From Sporocytophaga sp. (lineage in GTDB: Bacteria; Bacteroidota; Bacteroidia; Cytophagales; Cytophagaceae): 64,000 nt of DNA. Positions 14,408 to 24,234 of this stretch are shown here, piece after piece; the stretch's first letter is position 1, and each line of letters begins with the position of its first letter. Location of the stretch: NCBI RefSeq assembly GCF_017745095.1, contig NZ_JAGHZZ010000015.1, forward strand, positions 42,600 to 106,599. The letters run 5' to 3'. The notes under the pieces were generated by a model that was not told where the DNA came from, made no database searches, and saw only the letters and a list, made by a program, of their open reading frames with translations. The position numbers were made by a program, and so were the translations under genes.

Positions 14408-16432
14408 ATGGCAAAGACAACAGATGATATAAATTTATGGCTCGAGGGAAGCCAGAAGTCAGGTTATGAGATTGAAATCAGCCCTGAAAGAATTGATGAA
14501 GGAAATATTATAAATGTACAGGTAACTTCTAATATTACCCAAACCAAGTTAGTTGTTGCATTAATATTTAATAAACAATTCATAGAGGCCTATGTCCTCA
14601 AAAGAATTGGAAATGGTAAAGCTTATAAACTTGAGCTTCCGACGTCTGAAATTTATGAGGAAGATGATGAACGCTTTAATGCTGGCTATTTAGAAAATAA
14701 AAATATACTTCCAGGTGAATATTCAGTTTGTCTCTTAGGCTTTGATAATAATGGTAATGATGTTTGGAAAACGAATACTAACTATATTAAGAGTTGGATT
14801 GATAATCACAATGATCAAAAATCGAATAAGAGATTTTCGAAAATTCAAGCTCGAGATTTCATAGAGAAAGAAAAAAAGAATAATGATAATACTATCATTT
14901 GCTACAACCTTAGTCAATACTTAATTGGAATCCGAGAAATTAAAGTCCACGCAGATTTTATAGACTTTTCGGATGACCCTAAAGATGAAGACAAACCTTC
15001 CGAAAGCAATGTCAGCCTTAAGAGAAGCCAAAGTCCTTTAACTCCTGATCAGGTACTTTGGGTAATCATAAAAAACGGAACCATTTCATTTAAGAACTAT
15101 AAACGTTTTATAGATGATGTGATGTGCGGTCCAACAACAGGAGGTAAAAGGAGCGGAGCAAGTCTTCCTTTCCCTAAAGTAGAGATGTATAGTATGCTCA
15201 AACATGCCACTGAGTGCTATATGATGCAAGAATGCAGGACTTATAATGATCCCAATGGAAATACAAGGCCCTTTATTGAAGATTCCTTTTTTGTAAACCG
15301 TAATATTGATAATAGTGCGGAGTCCAGAAGAATGGGTTGGAAAATTACAGATAAGCGTCTGGAGTTATTAAAAGATGAATATCTTGAAAGACTTGAAGAT
15401 GATAGCCGAACTATTCCATACTTTAAGCTCATTCGTGAAAAACTTCATGATGTTCCATTAAAGGACAGTTCTTCTCTATCTTCAAATTGTTATGGAATAC
15501 TTCGTTCTGAAATTTCTCAACCTTGTTTAATGGATTTAATATGGAGTTATTGGCAAGAGCAAGGCATGCTTGTACAAACCATAAATGCGATAAGTCTCAG
15601 GTTTCAGAATATTAGTCAAAATGGAAATAGAGATCCTCTGATGCGTTTTGCCGTAGAACCCTTAAGGGGACTAAGCAATCTGCTTTGGGGTTATGCTCAG
15701 GATGAACAGCACCGTTTAACCATTGCCAGACGTGCTTATGAATATGATCATCAGTTTGGCTTGCTATTGCAGGGCCGAGCCGTTCCTGTTATTCGTTCGG
15801 TGGAGAGCAGATCACAATTTATAAGTTCTTTTCACCGATTACTTTACAGCTGTACTGTATTCTTTAAGGAAGACGATGATACTACAAGAATTGCAGATAG
15901 TTTTCTAATGCTGAATCAATTGAGAGAGCTACACATGATTCTTGCGGAAGGAGCGCATAATCAATATGGTAGTCTTACTTGGACCGCAAGACAGGAAATG
16001 TTGATGCAACAATGGTTAATTTCAAGGCCTGAATTGAGAGAATTTCTTGGTGGGAAAGCTATGGTCCCTTATAAGGAGGAATGGATGGATAGAGTAGATT
16101 CAATGAGGTCTATCCAGGGATGGGGTGAAACAAGTGTAACTAATTTTGCTGACCTGGCTACTTATGGAGAGCAGATATTGCTGTCTATCCGCTTTGGCAA
16201 TTGGAGTATGGTTACAGACAGAGCTCAAGTGATGAACTGGGTAAGAACATTCAGAGATGAAATCCAGATGTATATTCACGCATACAATGCTGTGACTGGT
16301 GTCGACCTTTCAGCCGATAGTCTCGATCAGAAGGAGGATCGTTTTATTCAACCTTCTTTGTTGATTCAGCGCAAAGTAAGAGCTTCATTACCTAGTGGAG
16401 TATTAAGTAAAGCTGGAATGAAGAGGCTTTAA
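14408..16432 (+). CDS. Large uncharacterised protein of the His-Glu repeat cluster
   Basis: A 674-residue protein I do not recognise. The first about 150 residues are beta-rich, with a PGEYSVCLLGFDNNGNDVW stretch that looks like an immunoglobulin-like or carrier domain. A charged linker (DDPKDEDKPSESN) separates it from a mostly helical remainder with many Arg, Trp and Gln residues. No signal peptide, transmembrane segment or enzymatic motif is evident. It follows the zincin by 24 bp. A structural or scaffold role within the cluster is a guess from size and lack of motifs. Confidence 0.7.
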   Translation: MAKTTDDINLWLEGSQKSGYEIEISPERIDEGNIINVQVTSNITQTKLVVALIFNKQFIEAYVLKRIGNGKAYKLELPTSEIYEEDDERFNAGYLENKNILPGEYSVCLLGFDNNGNDVWKTNTNYIKSWIDNHNDQKSNKRFSKIQARDFIEKEKKNNDNTIICYNLSQYLIGIREIKVHADFIDFSDDPKDEDKPSESNVSLKRSQSPLTPDQVLWVIIKNGTISFKNYKRFIDDVMCGPTTGGKRSGASLPFPKVEMYSMLKHATECYMMQECRTYNDPNGNTRPFIEDSFFVNRNIDNSAESRRMGWKITDKRLELLKDEYLERLEDDSRTIPYFKLIREKLHDVPLKDSSSLSSNCYGILRSEISQPCLMDLIWSYWQEQGMLVQTINAISLRFQNISQNGNRDPLMRFAVEPLRGLSNLLWGYAQDEQHRLTIARRAYEYDHQFGLLLQGRAVPVIRSVESRSQFISSFHRLLYSCTVFFKEDDDTTRIADSFLMLNQLRELHMILAEGAHNQYGSLTWTARQEMLMQQWLISRPELREFLGGKAMVPYKEEWMDRVDSMRSIQGWGETSVTNFADLATYGEQILLSIRFGNWSMVTDRAQVMNWVRTFRDEIQMYIHAYNAVTGVDLSADSLDQKEDRFIQPSLLIQRKVRASLPSGVLSKAGMKRL

Positions 16433-16491
16433 GGCCTTTTCATTCCATAATAAATTGACGTGGTTATTTAAATCTATAAAAACATACTACT

Positions 16492-18090
16492 ATGTATTAT
16501 TCCGAAGATGACAATTATTTTAATAACGGTTATGACGAAGGTGATTTTTATGATGAACCGGACTATTGGGATGAATCTTACTCAGGTGACTTCTATGACT
16601 ATGATGATGAACCTCAGAATTGGAGAGGTTCAACTGGCTATCAATATCGTCAATATTATCCGAACAACAATGCTGATTTTGACGAGTATGATGATAATGT
16701 TTATAACGATGATGATGGATTATCGGATCTTGATTCTATAGCTGATGATTATACTCCTTATGGATCTTTTGATCAGAGGGTGGGAGGAGCTATTCCGAGA
16801 ACTTCTGTACGGATAACAATGCGAGACCAAAGACCGGTATTTAGAGGTGGACAATCCAATCCGGCTGTTTTTCAGGATTCTGCTGGGTTATATAGTCAAC
16901 GTATCTTTAACAGAAATCATGTCGGAGGTCCGTCAAAACCTTTTGTTTATTTACCAAATGCTGATGGGAAAAGGAAAGGTTTAGGTGGAGTAATGTTTGT
17001 ACCTCAAAGACGAAGCAAATCTGTTGATTTTATCACCTGGAATAATAAACCAATTCAAGGAAATAGAAATGTTTCTGCTAAACCAGAGCGACCTTTCATA
17101 ACATGGCTTGAGCAAAAGAAGAAACAAGATCCTGGATTTACCAATAGGATTAGCAAAGTTGACATGAGAATCAATGGAACTTCTTGTAAACATTGTGCAA
17201 AGGGTGTTAAAAATAGTATAGCAAGTATAGTAGGGCCTAGAGCAAATGTTAATGTTAGAGTACAAGGTCCAAAAACCAAGGCTATATCGTCACAAACCGG
17301 AGCAAAAAGACCCGGAATAAGAAGAGTAGTTCTCAATGGGTCCGGAATACCATCAGGAGTGAGAACTCCGCTGTCAACTGTTAAAAATGCATCTGCTAGA
17401 CACATTCCTAAAGTTGAACAAAGAACATCTCCGAGAAAATATGTCACGCCTTCTCAAAATACTACTAGTGGTAGAACAGATTTGAGAAATAGACCAAATT
17501 CTGATTTAAGAAACCAGACTTTCTCAAAACAGATTCCTAAACCAAGAAATTTGGCTTTTGCTACTCCTTCTACAAAACCTAAAGCATCAGTAATTCAAAA
17601 AAATGCTTCGGGATCCGGAGGAAGCAGAAGACCTGCTAATACAGGTACTTTTGATAGAAATCAAAATGCAAGATCTACTTTAACATCAGGCAGACAGGTT
17701 ACAAGACTAGTAAAACCAAGACATATAGATAGAATATCGTCAGATGAACTAAATAAGGGGTCGTTTATTGAAGGAAGTGAAAAGTTAAAAGCAGCAGGTC
17801 TGGTATCAGTTAAAAGCCAGGACGGATCGATTGATTTTATTCAGAATCAAAACGGGAAAAAGATTATCAGGGCAAGATGGATTCCTCAAAAGGGAAGGCA
17901 ACCGCAGCAATGGTTGATGTTTAGTCAGAATGAAGGACCTAATCAAAAGCCAAATCAGAGCCTTTCACAAAGACCAATTGCTGGTAATGTTCGCCCAGGT
18001 GCTCATGGAGCAGGAAGACAACGGGTAGTAACTAATTCAACAAATTCCAGACTCGTACAACCTTCAAAACTTAGAAAGGAATTTTTCTGA
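16492..18090 (+). CDS. Disordered acidic/basic protein with an HMA-like CxxC motif
   Basis: A 532-residue protein with an Asp/Tyr-rich N terminus (residues 1-75) and a Pro/Ser/Arg/Asn-rich, probably disordered middle. In between, residues 222-250 read VDMRINGTSCKHCAKGV, with Cys232-x-x-Cys235 placed as in heavy-metal-associated domains. That places a possible metal site in the same cluster as a His-rich repeat protein. The last about 100 residues are better conserved-looking (KGRQPQQWLMF). No known family was recognised. It lies 59 bp after the large uncharacterised protein. Confidence 0.7.
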   Translation: MYYSEDDNYFNNGYDEGDFYDEPDYWDESYSGDFYDYDDEPQNWRGSTGYQYRQYYPNNNADFDEYDDNVYNDDDGLSDLDSIADDYTPYGSFDQRVGGAIPRTSVRITMRDQRPVFRGGQSNPAVFQDSAGLYSQRIFNRNHVGGPSKPFVYLPNADGKRKGLGGVMFVPQRRSKSVDFITWNNKPIQGNRNVSAKPERPFITWLEQKKKQDPGFTNRISKVDMRINGTSCKHCAKGVKNSIASIVGPRANVNVRVQGPKTKAISSQTGAKRPGIRRVVLNGSGIPSGVRTPLSTVKNASARHIPKVEQRTSPRKYVTPSQNTTSGRTDLRNRPNSDLRNQTFSKQIPKPRNLAFATPSTKPKASVIQKNASGSGGSRRPANTGTFDRNQNARSTLTSGRQVTRLVKPRHIDRISSDELNKGSFIEGSEKLKAAGLVSVKSQDGSIDFIQNQNGKKIIRARWIPQKGRQPQQWLMFSQNEGPNQKPNQSLSQRPIAGNVRPGAHGAGRQRVVTNSTNSRLVQPSKLRKEFF

Positions 18091-18158
18091 ACAGTGAGAT
18101 CTTGAAAAGATTATTTATATGACTTCATATTATTGAATTGAGTATTTAAAAAACAAGT

Positions 18159-18989
18159 ATGCTGATTATAGATTGTCATTGTCATGCGGGTAAAGGAGAT
18201 GGTCTTCAAGGTCCTTGGGATACAAATGCTCCTTTGAAAAAGTTTCTTCAATGGTCAGAGGAAGCTGGTATAAAAAGAACCAATCTTTTTTCAGCTTTCC
18301 ATTCTGACTATTCTCTTGCTAATGCAAAGGTTGCAGAAGTTGTCAAACGTAATCCGGAGAAGTTCTATGGCTTTGCCTTCATTAATCCAATACGAGATCA
18401 AGGAAGGGTTTTCGAGATGGTAAAAATTAGTGTACAGGATTTCGGATTTAAAGGAATCAAGGTTCACAAACACGATGCCCGGATATCAAGAGAAATATGT
18501 GAAGTGGCCAGAAACTTTTCAGTTCCTGTGCTCTATGATGTGATGGGAGAAGTGCATGTCATCGAATTGCTGGCAACAGAATATCCTGATGTAAATTTTA
18601 TAATTCCTCATTTAAGCAGTTTTGCGGATGATTGGAAAGCACAAATAGCTTTTGTAGACCATCTTGCAAGGCATCCTAATATATATACTGATACGTCGGG
18701 GGTCAGGAGGTTTGATGTACTGGAGATGGCTTTAAACAGGGCAGGTGCTGACAAAATACTTTTTGGAACTGATGGGCCCTGGCTTCATCCTGCAGTTGAA
18801 CTGGCAAAGATATATGCCCTTAAGTTATCAAGGAGAGAACTCCATGATGTATTAGCGGGAAATTTTTTAAAGCTGATAGCAAATGTGAGATACAGGCCAA
18901 AGAGAATTCCTACAGAGTATGTTAAAAGGAATTTAGAAGAAAACCGAAATTTTGCGGACCCTTGGCTACTTCCGGACATTCAATTATAA
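18159..18989 (+). CDS. Amidohydrolase-family metal-dependent hydrolase
   Basis: A 276-residue TIM-barrel hydrolase of the Amidohydro_2 (PF04909) type. It begins with Asp5-Cys-His7-Cys-His9, the metal-binding HxH at the end of strand 1. It also has FGIKVHKHD-type and IIPHLSSF strands and the terminal FGTDGPW motif carrying the last Asp ligand. Family members hydrolyse or decarboxylate ring and amide substrates; the substrate here is unknown. It closes the plus-strand cluster and ends 1 bp from the convergent regulator, which suggests they belong to one functional unit. Confidence 0.85.
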   Translation: MLIIDCHCHAGKGDGLQGPWDTNAPLKKFLQWSEEAGIKRTNLFSAFHSDYSLANAKVAEVVKRNPEKFYGFAFINPIRDQGRVFEMVKISVQDFGFKGIKVHKHDARISREICEVARNFSVPVLYDVMGEVHVIELLATEYPDVNFIIPHLSSFADDWKAQIAFVDHLARHPNIYTDTSGVRRFDVLEMALNRAGADKILFGTDGPWLHPAVELAKIYALKLSRRELHDVLAGNFLKLIANVRYRPKRIPTEYVKRNLEENRNFADPWLLPDIQL

Positions 18990-18990
18990 T

Positions 18991-20394
18991 TTATTTATTA
19001 GAAGAGGAAGCCTTGCGGAGCTGTAAGGCACGGTCAGTAACACCGAGCTTGGATGCCGCCTTCTGAAGGTTCCCGTTTTCTTCTCTTATTACAAGATCTA
19101 TAGCTGTTTCGGCAGCAGACTCTTTGATATCCTTTAAATTCATGCCTTGCAATAAAGCTCTTCGTATAAATGTTTCCATATCATCTTTTTCCGAATCCTT
19201 TTTGTGAAAATCCGGAAAAGGTCTGTCGCTTTCAGGAATTGTTCCAACAGAAATAGGGCCATTGCCTACGTATCTCATAGCAATTCGGTTTACCAGTTGA
19301 TGAAGTTCTCTGATGTTTCCAGGATAGTCTCTCGTCAGCAGAAAATCATATACAAGATTATCAATAGGGGGTAGTTCTTCCACTTTAAGGCATTTTTTTA
19401 AAAAATGATTGACCAATAATGGGATGTCTTCGCGCCGTTCTCGCAATGGCGGGAGATGACATATCCAACCGGAAATTCTATAATACAAGTCCTGGCGAAA
19501 ATGTCCCTTTTCAATTTCTTTCAACATGTTTCTGTTAGTTGCAGAAACAAGTCGGAATTCGGTTTCCTTCCACATATTGCTTCCAATTTTTTTATAGGTG
19601 CCTTCCTGAATTACCCTTAGTAATTCGGGTTGAAGATTTAGAGGAAGTTCGCCTATTTCATCAAGGAATAGTGTCCCCTTGTCTGCTAAAGCAAATGCAC
19701 CATCTCGCGCTGAAATGGCATTTGTATAGGAACCCTTTTCATGTCCGAAAAACTCACTACCTGACAGATCAGACACAATAGTAGTACAATCAACAAGAAC
19801 CAGATTCCCTTTGGTTTTTCTTGTATCCAGTGTATGAATTAGTTTTGAAATGAGTTCTTTACCTGTTCCGCTCTCTCCAAGAATTAATACAGGAACAGAA
19901 GTATAGACAGAAAGCTCTACAATTTCTCTTAGTACAGATTTCCATATCCGACTTTTACCTATTAAACTATTTTTGACAATAGACGAATTGATAAGGCTAT
20001 CTACTGAATGCCATCGTTTGATTCTTGAGGCTACCATTTCTGCAGCAACAGCAGGTTTTTCCCAGTGTAGGATATCTGAAACTCCTGCTCTTAAAAGATG
20101 CCAGGATTTAACAGTTCTTAATCCTGATGCGTCCAAAGCTATTGCAATAATCTGATCATTTCCTTCCTTTATTCTGCCTTCAATAAAAGAATAAATTTCT
20201 TCAACAGAACTGGAAGAGTTAAACGAAATTACTCCTGGCATCGAAGCATGACAATCGTTCCAATCAAAGATATCAACCCCATTGGGCTTTATTGAATCCA
20301 TAATTTGAGCATCATTAGATTCCTCTTTAGCGAAATTATAATACCATGCACTAGGTTTTATATAGGTTGTTTTCATGGCATGAACATTATTCAA
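18991..20394 (-). CDS. Sigma-54-type AAA+ transcriptional activator with pseudo-receiver
   Basis: A 467-residue NtrC-like protein. Residues 40-125 look like a receiver domain without the usual phospho-acceptor. The AAA+ domain has Walker A GESGTGKE (173-180), Walker B TLFLDEIG (241-248) and a C-terminal Fis-like helix-turn-helix near 445-462. The sigma-54 contact loop reads GSYTNA (221-226) instead of GAFTGA, so interaction with sigma-54 is possible but not certain. It is convergent with the hydrolase cluster, whose first gene has a sigma-54-type promoter, so it is the natural regulator. Met7 is an alternative start. Confidence 0.85.
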   Translation of the reverse strand: MNNVHAMKTTYIKPSAWYYNFAKEESNDAQIMDSIKPNGVDIFDWNDCHASMPGVISFNSSSSVEEIYSFIEGRIKEGNDQIIAIALDASGLRTVKSWHLLRAGVSDILHWEKPAVAAEMVASRIKRWHSVDSLINSSIVKNSLIGKSRIWKSVLREIVELSVYTSVPVLILGESGTGKELISKLIHTLDTRKTKGNLVLVDCTTIVSDLSGSEFFGHEKGSYTNAISARDGAFALADKGTLFLDEIGELPLNLQPELLRVIQEGTYKKIGSNMWKETEFRLVSATNRNMLKEIEKGHFRQDLYYRISGWICHLPPLRERREDIPLLVNHFLKKCLKVEELPPIDNLVYDFLLTRDYPGNIRELHQLVNRIAMRYVGNGPISVGTIPESDRPFPDFHKKDSEKDDMETFIRRALLQGMNLKDIKESAAETAIDLVIREENGNLQKAASKLGVTDRALQLRKASSSNK

Positions 20395-20816
20395 GTCTCA
20401 TTCATTAGAAAAATTTTGAATTCAATAAAATGTCTCAGTATACCAACTACTGAATTGTTGGGAAAGAGAGGTAGTTCTCAAAAATTGTAATCAAATAGTA
20501 AAAATTAATTAAAATAAACAAAAGGTATTGTTAACCAATTTATTATGTGGTTTTCGAGATTCTTTATAGGACAATTTTATTTTACATGTTTTTATTTAAT
20601 TTGTTGAAAATTAGTTTGTTGTATTGTTTTTTGAGTTTGGTGAGGGTGATTTTGATGTTTTGTATTGAAAATTAATTGATTAAGTGGTTTTAGTACTGAT
20701 TTGATTATCAGTCTTTTTTACACATTGAAAAATGATTGACTTTAAAGCGATATAAAAATTCTGGCTTTTTAATTTGACCAATTTATATTTGCGGATATAT
20801 TTTAAAAAATCATTCA
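20395..20816. other. AT-rich divergent intergenic region
   Basis: No ORF with coding character is seen in these 420 bp. A TATATTTG box near 20787 fits a -7 element for the Dabb gene. T- and G-rich low-complexity sequence fills 20570-20700. Confidence 0.4.
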
Positions 20817-21113
20817 ATGCTTACCCATCACGTTTTATTCTGGCTGAAAGCCGATACTACTGAAGATCAAAAGAAGGCTTTCCGTGCCGGTCTTGATTCT
20901 CTTGTTAAAGTGGAAACAGTTAAGTCTATGTATGTAGGAACTCCAGCTCCTATTAGCAGACCAGTTGTAGATACAACATATACCTTTTCACTAGTGATAG
21001 TATTTGATGACCTTGCAGGTCATGATGTTTATCAGGTACATCCGGTACATAAGGCATTTCTAGAAGAATTCAGACAGTATTTTGAGAAAGTAGTCATTTA
21101 CGATGCTCAGTAA
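20817..21113 (+). CDS. Dabb-domain (stress responsive alpha/beta barrel) protein
   Basis: A 98-residue protein covering exactly one Dabb ferredoxin-like domain. It starts MLTHHVLFWLK, contains DTTYTFSLVIVFDDLAGHDVYQVHPVHKAF with the family's conserved His, and ends in an edge strand. Such proteins form dimeric barrels and are stress-linked; no substrate is known. It is a single gene followed by a terminator. Confidence 0.88.
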   Translation: MLTHHVLFWLKADTTEDQKKAFRAGLDSLVKVETVKSMYVGTPAPISRPVVDTTYTFSLVIVFDDLAGHDVYQVHPVHKAFLEEFRQYFEKVVIYDAQ

Positions 21114-21136
21114 CTTTTAAATATTCTGCTTTTAAT

Positions 21137-21177
21137 GAAAAGAGCTCTTCAGGTTTCAAAACGAGGAGCTTTTTTTA
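21137..21177 (+). terminator. Rho-independent terminator after the Dabb gene
   Basis: An AGCTC/GAGCT-based stem extended by A and T runs, followed by TTTTTTT. Confidence 0.7.
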
Positions 21178-21322
21178 TTTGATTTAAGGGTATTTTGGAT
21201 ATTTAACCCCTACAGCTCTCATTGCGGTCATAGCTGATTTTGAGTGTACCTTTCTAAGGGAATATAAGGGAGGAGATTAACCTTTTGATCTGTCTGATGT
21301 TGAATTTAAAATGGGTGAAGGT

Positions 21323-21625
21323 ATGAAAAGGATATTCGCTTCTTTTGTAGTTATTGTGGCTGTATTTTCCTGGGGATGCAATAGTAATAGCTCAGGAAAT
21401 GATACGGGAGACCGCGTAAAAAGCGAGCAGAAGGCTTTGAAGAAAAGATCCAAGTCGGAGCAGAATCTTGATAAGCAACACGCTAAAGAAAATGTGAAAT
21501 TCGAAAAGAAGAGAAGGAAAGCCGATGAAAAATCAGGCAGCGTTATTGAAATTCCCAAAAGTGAGCGTGGAGTGGAAGAAGCGAGAAAGGATAAAAAGAG
21601 AATGGATAAAGATATGCTTTTTTGA
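21323..21625 (+). CDS. Small Lys/Glu-rich lipoprotein
   Basis: About 100 residues starting at the second in-frame ATG (21323), which gives a normal lipoprotein signal MKRIFASFVVIVAVFSWGC with the acylated Cys. The mature part is a highly charged helix (KSEQKALKKRSKSEQN) likely to form a coiled coil. An upstream ATG at 21311 would place four extra residues before the signal and is less likely. The function is unknown. Confidence 0.65.
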   Translation: MKRIFASFVVIVAVFSWGCNSNSSGNDTGDRVKSEQKALKKRSKSEQNLDKQHAKENVKFEKKRRKADEKSGSVIEIPKSERGVEEARKDKKRMDKDMLF

Positions 21626-21692
21626 TTTCTTGGTACTATTTTGATAATTAATTATATTTTTTTATCTTAAGGGTAAACAAAAAACTACTCTT

Positions 21693-22703
21693 ATGAAAAA
21701 GATTTTTTATTATGTAATTCCATTATTGGTATTTTTCAGTGCTTGTCAAAATGAAAAAAAAGATTTGATTGGTCCCGAATACCAAGTGGCACCAGTTGGT
21801 TTTAATCTTACTTCTAATTTTTCATCTAACTTGAGCAATGTAAATTTTGCAACTGGTGATAAGCAATTTTTCAATGCTCAGTTTAGTGAACGTGCAACCT
21901 GGACTATCACGTTAAAAGGACAGACTTCACAAGCTATTAAAACGATTACGGGCTTAAGTGATAGAATAGATGAAAATAATTCATTGTGGTTAGGTACTCA
22001 TGATGAATTGATGTTCTTTCGATCAGGCGAGGATGTTGAAGCAACCCTTTCTATTCTTGGGTTTAAAGATTCTTATAAGCTGAATTTTAAGATCACTAAT
22101 GCAAGAGTTTACCCCGGCGCAAAAGAGATGGGAAGTGGTTTTGAAGGATTTGAATATAATCAACTTGATTGGTATTACAGTCCTTACCCGAATAAAACTG
22201 TAGGAGGAAAAGTTTCTTCCCCGGTAATAGAGGGAAATTATGCCTTTAAATTGTCAGGAGTAGATGATAATAATGATTATTTTATTGGTTCAGTAAGAAG
22301 GACAATCCCTAAGAATTTTCTAACTTCTGCAACTAAAGATTTTTATGTGAATGTTTTTGTTTACGGGACTGGAAGCAATACATCTAAATTGAAGGTATCG
22401 TTGAAGCACGATTCTGATTCAAAGTTTCCTTATGGGGTACCTCAAGGTTATGTTGATACTGAGGATGATGCCTATGAATATGAAGTTCCTTTAAATTTCA
22501 AGGGGTGGCAACTGGTTAGCATAAAATATAGTTCTTTTACCAGAACATTAGACAGGGATTTTGGAGGAAGTGGTCCGAATACTAAAGACCCGAGCAAACT
22601 TGTATTTGTGGATTTTGCCTTGCTTACCAAAACTATAGGTGAAAAGGCTGAAGTTGTTTTAGATTATCCTACTATTACCTTTGATAAGGCATTTATGCAA
22701 TAA
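21693..22703 (+). CDS. Uncharacterised lipoprotein with beta-sandwich domain
   Basis: A 336-residue lipoprotein (signal MKKIFYYVIPLLVFFSAC). The C-terminal two thirds look like a carbohydrate-binding-type beta sandwich: EGNYAFKLSG, FYVNVFVYGTG and a closing strand pattern GWQLVSIKYSSF. It is similar in plan to glycan-binding surface lipoproteins of Bacteroidota, but no adjacent SusCD pair is present. Function is inferred only from fold-like pattern. Confidence 0.7.
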   Translation: MKKIFYYVIPLLVFFSACQNEKKDLIGPEYQVAPVGFNLTSNFSSNLSNVNFATGDKQFFNAQFSERATWTITLKGQTSQAIKTITGLSDRIDENNSLWLGTHDELMFFRSGEDVEATLSILGFKDSYKLNFKITNARVYPGAKEMGSGFEGFEYNQLDWYYSPYPNKTVGGKVSSPVIEGNYAFKLSGVDDNNDYFIGSVRRTIPKNFLTSATKDFYVNVFVYGTGSNTSKLKVSLKHDSDSKFPYGVPQGYVDTEDDAYEYEVPLNFKGWQLVSIKYSSFTRTLDRDFGGSGPNTKDPSKLVFVDFALLTKTIGEKAEVVLDYPTITFDKAFMQ

Positions 22704-22728
22704 AATAAATTGTTCAATCTTACCAGTT

Positions 22729-22768
22729 TTATAAGGAGTTGACTAAAAGTTGGCTCCTTATATTTTTA
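22729..22768 (+). terminator. Rho-independent terminator
   Basis: ATAAGGAG and CTCCTTAT form the stem base around a GTT/GAC inner part, followed by ATTTTTAT. Confidence 0.7.
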
Positions 22769-22961
22769 TAAATGATCTCCTGTCTAAAACTGTTAGCTGG
22801 TAAAATACTGTAACCTTCCAGCATTATACTTTTAAATCTTTGAATATGTGAATAAAATATTTGAATAGTCTTTTAATGAACAGTTTTTTTTTACCATTTT
22901 TAAAGGTTTAAAGTAAAAAAGACGTATACTATTTTATAATTATTAAAATTAATTTTGTTTT

Positions 22962-24215
22962 ATGGGGTTAGGATTTTCGATCAAAGGGAAGGTGGATGGA
23001 ACAACTGATTCAGAATCAATTCTTCAAATAATTGCAGATTACACTGAAGCTGAAAGTAAAGGAATTTTTGCTACTTTTCTTGAAATTGATCTGGAAGAGG
23101 ATACACTTTACCTAAGCTTTCATCCTTGTGAAGAGCCGGTAAGCTTATTTGTTGAAGACGGAACACTTTTCTGCTCAGCAAAAACCAATAGTGTAGGACC
23201 TGGCTATCACGCATATCTCATAGACTTTTTTGAAAAGGCCGGTAAAGACTTATCTATAGACTGGATTTGGAATGAAACAACGGATGATGAAAGCTATGGG
23301 GATGAAACAGGATATCAGGAACATAAAAATTTTAATGATTTGCAGGAATGTATGGCTGAATGGCTGCAAATGCTCTCTACAATATTCCTGAAAGATGATC
23401 AGAAAGGATATCTGGTTTCTCTGCCTGCTAATACACCAAGAGTTGCACATAAAGATTTCTTTGTAGCTTCTTCTCTTGGCTTCTGGTCCAGAAACTGGTT
23501 TGAAGAACTACAGAATAAAGACTTAACTGAATTAGAAAAATATGGAAAACAATTTTTTATCTGGTGGGATAGAGAGCCAGATGCACGCTTCCTCGTCAGA
23601 ACAGGTGTAGCCCTTCTCAATGCTGACTGTGGCTGGCATGCTCCTCTTGATGATGATGAAATGATGCTTTATGAAATCATTGATAAATGTTTTGAAGAAG
23701 CAAGAAGACTGAATCCGGATGTGATTGTGCCTGAGAAAGATTGGGAATATATTAAAGCATATCTCGCAGGTGAGGAAGATGTTGAAATTCCAGAAAGCCC
23801 TCTTGGATTCAGAAAGAATGCAGTAACGTATGATATTGCAGGTGAATGGAAAATAACTTTACCAGGATTCTTCTACTCAGGCCTTGATGAAGAAACGGAA
23901 GTGTTCTGGTTTGGCGATAAAACTGTGCGAAATACAGTTTATTCATTCGATGCAGAAACTACCCCTGAGGAGATGCTGGCTTCATTGCTCAGTGAAGAGG
24001 ATTATCCAAGTGCTGAAAAGATATTTTTTAATGATGAGAAAATAAAAGGCCATGGATATGTCTACTACTATATGAATGCGGAGGAAGAAGCTGAATACTG
24101 GCTGCTTCAAGCCGTAAAAGTAGAAGAAGGTTCATTCATATTTACAACCATCTGTTTCGCTAGTATGGATGAAAAAGATTGGGCTATAGAAGTCTGGAAT
24201 TCCATTACGCACTGA
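22962..24215 (+). CDS. Uncharacterised acidic cytosolic protein
   Basis: A 417-residue strongly acidic protein without signal peptide or membrane segment. It has a Trp-rich middle (LGFWSRNWFEELQNKD, KQFFIWWDREPDARFLVRTG) and a C-terminal half starting AGEWKITLPGFFYSGLDEETEVFW that looks like a separate beta domain. I do not recognise the family. It stands alone between two terminator-bounded genes, 20 bp before a secreted T9SS protein. Confidence 0.65.
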   Translation: MGLGFSIKGKVDGTTDSESILQIIADYTEAESKGIFATFLEIDLEEDTLYLSFHPCEEPVSLFVEDGTLFCSAKTNSVGPGYHAYLIDFFEKAGKDLSIDWIWNETTDDESYGDETGYQEHKNFNDLQECMAEWLQMLSTIFLKDDQKGYLVSLPANTPRVAHKDFFVASSLGFWSRNWFEELQNKDLTELEKYGKQFFIWWDREPDARFLVRTGVALLNADCGWHAPLDDDEMMLYEIIDKCFEEARRLNPDVIVPEKDWEYIKAYLAGEEDVEIPESPLGFRKNAVTYDIAGEWKITLPGFFYSGLDEETEVFWFGDKTVRNTVYSFDAETTPEEMLASLLSEEDYPSAEKIFFNDEKIKGHGYVYYYMNAEEEAEYWLLQAVKVEEGSFIFTTICFASMDEKDWAIEVWNSITH

Positions 24216-24234
24216 TTTAATAAAAAATAAAAAA

